Of a stretch of 7,221 bases of DNA, positions 1 through 6,270 are shown piece after piece. Under the pieces are notes generated by a model. The model was not told the origin of the DNA. It saw only the letters and a list, made by a program, of their open reading frames with translations, and searched no databases. The translations under genes and the position numbers were made by a program. Source of the DNA: a bacterium. GTDB lineage: Bacteria > Planctomycetota > J058 > JACQDU01. The stretch spans positions 1 through 7,221 of the forward strand of contig JACQDU010000049.1 of NCBI GenBank assembly GCA_016200955.1, read 5' to 3'. Each line of letters starts with the position of its first letter. Position 1 is the first letter of the stretch.

Positions 1-2813
1 CCGAGATCGATCGCGAAGTCGTGGAAGCCTTGCTCCACCGAGAGAATGCTCGCGCGAGCGGGATCGGCGAAGCGGAGGACCGTCGCCTTCGCCTCCTCCT
101 CGCGCGAGAGGGATATCCCCTTCTCCTCCGCGCGGCGCGCGAGCTCGCCCGCGAGCCAGCGCTCGGCGCTCCTCGGCTCGCTCGCGCTCCGGGCCTCGGA
201 GATCGCGAGAGAAACGAGAGGCGCCGGCCGCGCGATGACGATGAGGCAAGCGAGCTCGACGCTCGTCGCCTCGCGGTCGATGAGAGCGAGCTTCCGGCCG
301 AGCTCCTCCTGCTCCGCGGCGGGCGCTCCTCTCTGGATCTCCTCCTGATATCGCTCGGCGCTCACGAGAAGGGCCGAGACCGCGCCCAGGCGAGCGAGAG
401 GGGCGGCGCCCTCGCTCGCCGCCGCGACGGCTCGCACGACCCAGCTCTCCCGGACGTCCTGGACTCGCACGCGGACGGTCGAGAGGCCCAAGGCGAGGCG
501 CGCTTTCGTGAGAGGGCGCTCGAGCTCGTAGAACTCGCCCCTCGTCGTCCTGGGAGGAGCGCGGTCGCGAGCGGAGACGCGGACCTCCTCCCCCTCGAGC
601 CAGAGCTCGAGCGTGGCGCCGCCCTCGTGGCGCTCGCGGACGACGTGCCGCGCGAGCGGCGTGAGCACGCGATGCTCGACCTCGCGCTTGAGCGGCCTCG
701 CCCCGAACCTCGGGTGCCAGCCCGAGCGAGCGAGCGACGAGACGAGCTCGCTCGAGAAGCTCACGCTGACTCCCCGGCGCTCGAGGCCCTCGCGCGCGAC
801 GACGACCTCGAGCTCGCGGCGAGCGATCGTCTCGATCGCCGCGCGCGAGAGCGGCCCGAACGGCACGATCCGGTCGATCCGGTTCAGGAGCTCCGGCCGG
901 AAGAACGCCTCCGCCGCGGCGCGGAAGCGGTCGGCCCGGCCGTCTTCCCGGGAGAAACCGACGCTCTCGGGCTCCGTCGAGCCGAGGTTCGACGTCATGA
1001 TCACGATCGCGCTCCGGAAGTCGGCCGCGCGCCCTCCGTGGTCCACGAGGCGGCCCTCGCCCAGCACCGAGAGGAGCATGTCGAAGACGGACTCGTGCGC
1101 CTTCTCGATCTCGTCGAACAGGATCACGGAGAAGGGCTGCTCGCGGACCTTCTTCGGGAGCTCGCCTTCCCTCTCCTCGGTGCCCGCGAGGCGCAGATAT
1201 CCCTGGGAGTCCTGGTACTCGCTCATGTCGAAGCGGACGAGCCGCTCCGCGCTCCCGAAAAGGCGCTCGGCGAGCACGCGCGCCGACTCCGTCTTCCCGA
1301 CTCCCGTGGGCCCCACGAACAGGTAGACCGCCGCGGGCTTCTTGGGGTCGTTGAGCCCCGTCTTCACGAGCACGACCGCGTCGGCGAGCGCGGCGGCCGC
1401 GTGAGGCTGCTCGACCACGCTCTCCTCGAGCTCCGCTCGCAGCGCGTCGCGCTCGAGCGGCAGCTCGTCTCGCAGGACGACCTCGGGCAATCCCGTCTGC
1501 TTCGCCAGCTCGAGGACGACGTCGTCGCGCGAGACATCGATCGAGTCGCTCCTTCGTGCTTCTCTTCGTGTCTTCGTGTCTTCGTGGTTCCGTCTCTCCT
1601 TCGAAGATCTCTCTTCCACGACGCGGGCGAGGAGAGCCGAGGCCTTCCCCGGAAGCCGCCGCCCCGGCATGAACCGGCGGGTGAGGTCGACGCACGCCGA
1701 GAGCGCCGCGGGAGCGAAGCTCACGCCGTGCGCTCTCGCGAGCGCCCCCGAGGAGCGCCGCAGGACCTCGAGCGTCTCCTCGGGAGAGAGCTCTCTCACG
1801 GGAAGCCGCCGGAACAGGGAGACGATCGCGGCGTCGATCCGCTCGACGCGGCGGAGGCGCTCGGGCGTGGACTCGGCGACCAGCACGAGCTCGCCCCGCT
1901 GCACGTGAGGGGCGAGGAAGCGCGCGACGCCCGCCTCGCTCGCGTCCGAGCGGCCGGCCTCGCACAGCTCGGCGAGGTCGTCGACGAACAGGATCGCCTG
2001 CCGCGCCCGCGCGTCCTCGACGATCTCGACGCAGCGCTCCTCCCAGTCGCCCAGGTAGCGCATGCCCGCGATGATCCGGTTCCCCGAGAGGTAGAAGACG
2101 CGCGCCTTCTCGAGCGCCGGCGGCGCTTCCCCGAGAGAGATCCGCCGCGCGGCCTCGTGGACGATCGCGGTCTTCCCCACGCCCGAGGGCCCGAGGAGGA
2201 GCACGCTCGACGGCGGCTGCCCAGCGAGCGCGGAGAGGAGAGCCGTCACCTCCTGCTCGCGCGAGTGGGCGCAGACCGGCCCGCCGCGCTTCATGGTCGC
2301 CGTGAGGTCCGCTCCCGCTCTCGCGAGAGGCCCTTCCTCGTCGCCGCGCGGGTCCTTCTTCTTCGGCCGGATCCGTTCGCGCGGCGGGGCGTCGACCACG
2401 AGAGCTCCGAGCGACTCCTCCGCGTCGAGAAGGAGAGCGAGCGCTTCCTCGTCGCTCGCGCCCGAGAGCTCCTGCCGGACTTCGTCCCGGATCGCGGCGT
2501 CGATCTCGTCCTTCGAACTCACGTCGAACCAGAGGCCGAGGCGCGGCACGAAGACCTCCGTGTTCCCGTCTCGAGGCGTCGTGATGATGGACGAGACCGT
2601 GAGAGCGACCTCGTCCCGCCTCCCCGAGCGGTGGCGCACGCCGAGCGGGTCCGCGAGGTCCTTGATCCTCGCCTCGAGCGCCTCGCGGAGGGCCTCCTCG
2701 GCTTCCGCTCGCGTGCCCCCGTGGGCGAGCACGGGCTCGTAAGGGTCGACGAGGTAGAGCGTGAAGCGCCCGTCGTGGTGCTTCCTCGCGAAGATGGGAG
2801 CGTGGTAACGCAA
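1..2813 (-). CDS. Second ClpA/ClpC-like ATPase with RF2-like domain, paralogue of the upstream gene (3' end outside window)
   Basis: The frame is open from TTG 2813-2811 to the left edge, with 937 complete codons. The TTG start follows GGGAGGAG by 9 bases and lies one base past the preceding stop. It gives MRYHAPIFAR, which matches the paralogue's MILHVPVLVR. D1 has Walker A GPSGVGKT (208-215), pore loop AGMRYLGDW (Y253), Walker B FVDD (276-279, Asp for Glu) and VSLF (331-334) where ERRF is expected. D2 has GPTGVGKT (501-508), LFDE (565-568), TSN (607-609), NRID (644-647) and GARP (704-707). The GYVG pore loop is deleted (RLAGTEEREGEL, 541-552), and VGF (618-620) sits at the ClpP-loop position. 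After about residue 750 comes a helical segment, then a PCRF-like domain (about 848-937) with LSVEQGFHDF resembling RF2 RTETGVHRLV. The remaining C-terminus is cut off. Residues about 403-422 are a repeat-derived insertion. It probably forms mixed rings with its paralogue, which is inferred. Confidence 0.9.
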   Translation of the reverse strand, partial: MRYHAPIFARKHHDGRFTLYLVDPYEPVLAHGGTRAEAEEALREALEARIKDLADPLGVRHRSGRRDEVALTVSSIITTPRDGNTEVFVPRLGLWFDVSSKDEIDAAIRDEVRQELSGASDEEALALLLDAEESLGALVVDAPPRERIRPKKKDPRGDEEGPLARAGADLTATMKRGGPVCAHSREQEVTALLSALAGQPPSSVLLLGPSGVGKTAIVHEAARRISLGEAPPALEKARVFYLSGNRIIAGMRYLGDWEERCVEIVEDARARQAILFVDDLAELCEAGRSDASEAGVARFLAPHVQRGELVLVAESTPERLRRVERIDAAIVSLFRRLPVRELSPEETLEVLRRSSGALARAHGVSFAPAALSACVDLTRRFMPGRRLPGKASALLARVVEERSSKERRNHEDTKTRREARRSDSIDVSRDDVVLELAKQTGLPEVVLRDELPLERDALRAELEESVVEQPHAAAALADAVVLVKTGLNDPKKPAAVYLFVGPTGVGKTESARVLAERLFGSAERLVRFDMSEYQDSQGYLRLAGTEEREGELPKKVREQPFSVILFDEIEKAHESVFDMLLSVLGEGRLVDHGGRAADFRSAIVIMTSNLGSTEPESVGFSREDGRADRFRAAAEAFFRPELLNRIDRIVPFGPLSRAAIETIARRELEVVVAREGLERRGVSVSFSSELVSSLARSGWHPRFGARPLKREVEHRVLTPLARHVVRERHEGGATLELWLEGEEVRVSARDRAPPRTTRGEFYELERPLTKARLALGLSTVRVRVQDVRESWVVRAVAAASEGAAPLARLGAVSALLVSAERYQEEIQRGAPAAEQEELGRKLALIDREATSVELACLIVIARPAPLVSLAISEARSASEPRSAERWLAGELARRAEEKGISLSREEEAKATVLRFADPARASILSVEQGFHDFAIDL
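1551..1602. repeat. ACACGAAG-type tandem repeat inserted in frame in the second ATPase gene
   Basis: Three tandem 8-base units run CTTCGTGT (1564-1571), CTTCGTGT (1572-1579) and CTTCGTGG (1580-1587), with a further CTTCGTGC at 1552-1559. On the coding strand this reads CCACGAAGACACGAAG and encodes RRNHEDTKTRREARR inside the D1-D2 linker (residues about 407-421). The paralogue has only ETRERVSPARV at this point. Repeats with this consensus are familiar to me as dispersed, mostly noncoding elements in many environmental bacterial genomes; that is recollection, not a search. Confidence 0.75.
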
Positions 2814-2814
2814 G

Positions 2815-5800
2815 CTAGACCGCTCCTCCCGTCCTCGCGGCGAGCGCGCTCGCGACGACGATCTCCTCGAGCGGCCGGAGGAAGGCGCGCAGCGCGTCCG
2901 CGTCCCTGCGCTCCGTGGCCTTCGCGGTGAGCCCCTGCCGCACGTCGTCGATCCTCTCGGGGACGAGCGAGGCGCGCGCGTCTCTCAGCCTCTCGACGTA
3001 CTTCCGCGTCACCGAGAGGAGCCGGACGGGATCGGGCTTCGCGAGCGCCGCCTCGATCGGCTCTCCTCGGGCGAGAGAGACCACGCGCACGCGACAGAGC
3101 TCGGGGAGGGCGTTTCCCGGACGCCCCTGTGCGTCGAGCGTCACGAGCTCGTGGAGGCCGGCCTCTCCCGCGAGCCACGCGCGCGCTCCCGCGAAGGAGA
3201 CCTCGAGCGAGACCTCGCCGCGCGTGCGCACGACCGCGCCCGTCCGCGAGAGGTAAGGCGACTCGCGGTCGGTCTCGGTGCGCGGGACTCCCGGGACGGA
3301 GACGGAGATGCCCTGGCTCTCGAACAGCCTCTCGTAGAGCCACGCGAGGCGAGCGAGCCAGATCCGGGAGAGAGACCCGAGCCCCCGCAGGTGGAGAGCG
3401 ACGCGCTCGTCCGGAGCGAAGGCGCTCGCGGTCGCGAGCTCGAGCCGCTCGACGCGGGCGTGGAGCGCTCGCAGCTCCTCCCGTCGAGGCGAGCCGATCT
3501 CCTGGCGCACGATCCGGCTCCTCGGGATCCCGCGGCCCTTCCCCGACGCGGAGGGGACGTGCTCTCGGCCATCGTCCCTCTCGTGGTAGCCGTCGTCGTC
3601 GAGCGGCCGGATCACGGCGTCCACGGCCTCGCGGAGGTCGAAGACCTCGTTCTCGATGTGGCTCAGGCGAGACACGCGAGATTCGTCGAGAGAGCCCTGT
3701 TTCGCAGCGTTCTTCAGCGAGTGAGCCGCGTCCACGAGAGCTCTCGTGATCGCCTGCCGCTCGCGCGAGCGCTCGAGCCGCGAGAGGCGCGCGGCGATCT
3801 CGCGCGCCTGCTCGGCGGGAGAGCGGTCGCCCGCGGGCCCGAGCTCTCCCGGGCCCGCGAAGGGCTCGATCGGCCCGAGGCCCACGAGCTCCTCGAGCTC
3901 GATCGCGACCTCTCCCCGCGCGTCGTGGCGCAGGGAGACGAGGAGGTCCTGCGCTCCCGGCCGCGCCGCGAGGACGGCCGCGAGGGGAGCGGCCATGCGG
4001 CGCTCGATCGCCCTCCGGAGCGGGCGCGCCCCGTAGCGCGGGCTCACGCCCTCCTTCACGAGAGCGTCGGTCAGCTCGAGGTCGGCCTCGATGAGGATCC
4101 GCCGCCTCGAGACGCCCTCGCGGCGGAGGAGCGCCTCGATCTCGCGTGCCGCGATCGTCCGCAGCGCTTCCGCCCCCAGGGGAGCGAAGGCCACGATCCG
4201 GTCGAGGCGGTTCACGAGCTCGGGCCGGAAGAAGTCGAGGACGGCGCGCCGGTACCTCGCCGTCGCGTCTCCCGTATTTTCGGGGGCTCCGCCCCCGAAT
4301 GCCCCCGGGGGGCTTAGGCGCCCCCCTACCCCCGCGGGGAAGCCGAGCGTCCGGTCCGCGCGGTCGGCTCCGAGGTTCGACGTGAGGATGAAGACCGAGT
4401 TCCTCGCGTCGGCCGTTCTCCCGAGAGCGTCCGTGAGCCGGCCCTCTCCCAGGAGCTGGAGGAGCAGGTCGAGGACGGAGGGGTGAGCCTTCTCGACCTC
4501 GTCGAGCAGGACCACGGCGAAGGGCCGCTCGCGGATCGCTCGCGTGAGCTCGCCTTCGGGAGAGAAGGCCGAGCCCGCGAGCCTCTCGGCGGCTCCCGCG
4601 TCGCTCGCCTCGTTCATGTCGAAGCGGAGGAGCCGCTCCTCGGAGCCGAACAGGAGCTCGGCGAGCGCCTTCGCCGACTCCGTCTTCCCGACTCCCGTGG
4701 GCCCGACGAACAGGAGCGAGGCGAGCGGCTTCTCCGGGTCCTTGAGGCCCGCTTTCAGCGTCGCGATGACGTCGACGAGCGCGCTCACGGCTTCGTCCTG
4801 GCCTCGCACGCGCTCCTCGAGCCGCTCGCGCGAGCGGGAGAGCTGGATCGGCGTCGAGTCCTCGAGGATCTCGGGCGAGAGGCCGAAGCTGGACGAGAAG
4901 AACGAGATCACGCGAGCGGGCGAGACGCGCTCGCGCGTCTCCTCCGCGATCCGCTCGAGGAAGCGCACGGCTTTCTGCGGGAAGGCCTCTCCCGGCACGA
5001 AGCGGCGGAGGAGGTCGAGCGAGGTCCTCACCGCGCGCGGGTCGAACGCGACGGGCCGTCTCCCCTCGATCTCGCGGACCTTCCTGAGAGCGATCTCGAG
5101 CGCCTCGCCGGCAGAAGGCTCGCGCACGCGGATCGGCCGGAAGAGCTCGACGAGGGAGCGGTCGATCTCCTCGCAGCGGCGCCGTCCCTCGGGCGTCGCC
5201 TCGGCGATCACGGAGATCCGACCGCTCGCGATGAACGGCTTCAGGAGCTGGGCGACCGTCGTGCGCTCGGAGCTCTGGGTCCTTCCCGCCGCGACGAGCG
5301 CGGGGAGAGAGTCGAAGTGGAGGACGCAGGAGAGCTCCTCCGCCTCCTCGACGAGCGCGAGGCAGCGGTCCTGCCAGTCTCCCAGGAAGCGCATGCCCGC
5401 CATGAGCCGGCTCGCCTGGATCGAGAAGACCGCGCGCCTGTGGCCGCGCGCGTCCTCGAGCTTCCGGCTCGTCTCGAGGGCCCGCGCGAGCTCGTGGACG
5501 ATCGCCGTCTTCCCCGTCCCCGGCTCTCCCACGAGGAGAGCGGCCTTGACGCGCACGTCGTCTCCCACGGCCGCGCCGAGGTCGCGCACGAGAGCGTCGC
5601 GCCCGTGAGCCGTCCCGAGCAGGCCCTCGCGCGCGAGGGCGCAGAGGTCGGCGCCGACCTCGAGGAGCGTCGCCGCGTGCTCGAGCTCGTCCCGATGGCG
5701 CTTCCGGCGGCGGCCTCGGGTCGCTCCCTCGAGGAGGGAGGGCTTGTCGCGCTCGCTCCGCTGCTTGTCGACGAGCGCCTTCTCGTGGAGCGGGACCTCG

Positions 5801-6270
5801 AGGACGTGGACCCACTCCGAGCGCTCGACCGCCAGCGAGGCGAGCTCGGTCGGCTCCTCGTGGTAGATGCGCTCGAGCGCTCGCGTCACGACGTCGCGCG
5901 TCTCTCTCCCGGGAGGGACGTGGAGGAAGATCCCGGCGCGCGGGACGTGGACGATCTTCCCCTCGAGCGCGCCCGGCGCGTCGTGGGAGATCGCCGTGAA
6001 GCGCCCGACGACCTGGGTCTTCTTCCCTCCGGGCACGCGGAGCTCGATCCTGAGGTCGAGCCTCTCCGCGCGGCCGGCCGGGCGCGCGAACCACTCCCAG
6101 AGGGAGCCCTTCGCCGCGAGCCCGACGTCGGTCCTCACGTCCTTCGCGAGCCGCGCCTTCACGTCCTCGAGGATCATGCCCGCGCGCTCCCGCGCGGGCG
6201 GACCGAGCGTCGAGAGGACGTAGCGCCCGCTCCTCTCGCGGCGCACGAGGACAGGCACGTGGAGGATCAT
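2815..6270 (-). CDS. ClpA/ClpC-like double AAA+ ATPase fused to an RF2-like domain, 1151 aa
   Basis: Residues 1-165 form an N-terminal domain unlike the Clp_N repeat; a basic linker spans 166-195. D1 (about 215-450) has Walker A GEPGTGKT (248-255) and pore loop AGMRFLGDW (F295). Its Walker B is HFDS (318-321, no catalytic Glu), and VELF (374-377) replaces the usual ERRF arginine fingers. There is no ClpB-type middle domain. D2 (about 485-790) has GPTGVGKT (523-530), LLDE (588-591), sensor TSN (630-632), R688 in NRLD and sensor-2 GARP (747-750), but no GYVG pore loop. LGF (642-644) sits at the ClpP-loop position. The RF2-like region follows: helices 815-890, PCRF-like 940-1066 with LAGEAGLHELV (1033-1043), and a domain-4-like end (about 1085-1151), with no GGQ domain between. 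The ATG is supported by ATGA coupling to gene 1, a GGGAGG site and the matching N-terminus of the downstream paralogue. A regulatory chaperone or ribosome-directed ATPase role is inferred. Confidence 0.92.
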   Translation of the reverse strand: MILHVPVLVRRERSGRYVLSTLGPPARERAGMILEDVKARLAKDVRTDVGLAAKGSLWEWFARPAGRAERLDLRIELRVPGGKKTQVVGRFTAISHDAPGALEGKIVHVPRAGIFLHVPPGRETRDVVTRALERIYHEEPTELASLAVERSEWVHVLEVPLHEKALVDKQRSERDKPSLLEGATRGRRRKRHRDELEHAATLLEVGADLCALAREGLLGTAHGRDALVRDLGAAVGDDVRVKAALLVGEPGTGKTAIVHELARALETSRKLEDARGHRRAVFSIQASRLMAGMRFLGDWQDRCLALVEEAEELSCVLHFDSLPALVAAGRTQSSERTTVAQLLKPFIASGRISVIAEATPEGRRRCEEIDRSLVELFRPIRVREPSAGEALEIALRKVREIEGRRPVAFDPRAVRTSLDLLRRFVPGEAFPQKAVRFLERIAEETRERVSPARVISFFSSSFGLSPEILEDSTPIQLSRSRERLEERVRGQDEAVSALVDVIATLKAGLKDPEKPLASLLFVGPTGVGKTESAKALAELLFGSEERLLRFDMNEASDAGAAERLAGSAFSPEGELTRAIRERPFAVVLLDEVEKAHPSVLDLLLQLLGEGRLTDALGRTADARNSVFILTSNLGADRADRTLGFPAGVGGRLSPPGAFGGGAPENTGDATARYRRAVLDFFRPELVNRLDRIVAFAPLGAEALRTIAAREIEALLRREGVSRRRILIEADLELTDALVKEGVSPRYGARPLRRAIERRMAAPLAAVLAARPGAQDLLVSLRHDARGEVAIELEELVGLGPIEPFAGPGELGPAGDRSPAEQAREIAARLSRLERSRERQAITRALVDAAHSLKNAAKQGSLDESRVSRLSHIENEVFDLREAVDAVIRPLDDDGYHERDDGREHVPSASGKGRGIPRSRIVRQEIGSPRREELRALHARVERLELATASAFAPDERVALHLRGLGSLSRIWLARLAWLYERLFESQGISVSVPGVPRTETDRESPYLSRTGAVVRTRGEVSLEVSFAGARAWLAGEAGLHELVTLDAQGRPGNALPELCRVRVVSLARGEPIEAALAKPDPVRLLSVTRKYVERLRDARASLVPERIDDVRQGLTAKATERRDADALRAFLRPLEEIVVASALAARTGGAV
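2823..2830 (-). promoter_or_regulatory. Shine-Dalgarno site that fixes the TTG start of the second ATPase gene
   Basis: The minus strand reads GGGAGGAG, a 9-base spacer, then TTG at 2813-2811. The site lies within the last codons of the upstream ATPase gene, whose TAG is at 2817-2815. No ATG or GTG occurs nearby in the right frame, and the TTG start gives an N-terminus that aligns with the paralogue. TTG with a strong site is therefore the best start. Confidence 0.75.
4266..4340. repeat. GC-rich multi-hairpin repeat element inserted in frame in the first ATPase gene
   Basis: The block has long G and C runs unlike the surrounding coding DNA. Arm TTCGGGGGC (4279-4287) and arm GCCCCCGAA (4291-4299) form a perfect 9-bp stem with a TCC loop. 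GGGGGGC (4307-4313) and GCCCCCC (4320-4326) form a second, 7-bp stem with a 6-base loop. GCCCCC (4301-4306) could alternatively pair with GGGGGC (4308-4313). The block encodes about 24 Gly/Pro-rich residues (645-668 of the ATPase) without a stop. The paralogue goes from VGF to FFRPEL with no such stretch. I recall similar hairpins dispersed between genes in GC-rich genomes, but cannot confirm copies here. Confidence 0.75.

Noticed and set aside
1552..1587. The 8-base tandem units as a CRISPR array
   Set aside because: The units are adjacent with no unique spacers of CRISPR size, and they are translated in frame inside an ATPase gene.
21..2930. A 969-codon open frame on the plus strand, and further long plus-strand frames (for example 3151-4317 and 4483-6429)
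   Set aside because: They lie opposite genes with clear AAA+ motifs and encode Arg/Glu/Leu-rich low-complexity sequence with no recognisable domain. Long antisense frames are expected at this GC content.
4279..4299. The GC-rich hairpin as a rho-independent terminator
   Set aside because: On the minus strand the stem is followed by AAAATA rather than a T run, and on the plus strand the T run precedes the stem. It also lies inside an intact reading frame.
2519..6094. A minus-strand open frame of 1191 codons in another phase
   Set aside because: It overlaps the ATPase gene that carries all the Walker and sensor motifs. Its own product is Arg/Gly/Pro-rich and lacks motifs.
1..6270. Plain annotation of the two large genes as clpA, clpB or clpC
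   Set aside because: They lack Clp_N and the ClpB middle domain, have lost D1 catalytic residues and the D2 GYVG loop, and carry an RF2-like C-terminal region. Those gene symbols would imply functions the sequence does not support.
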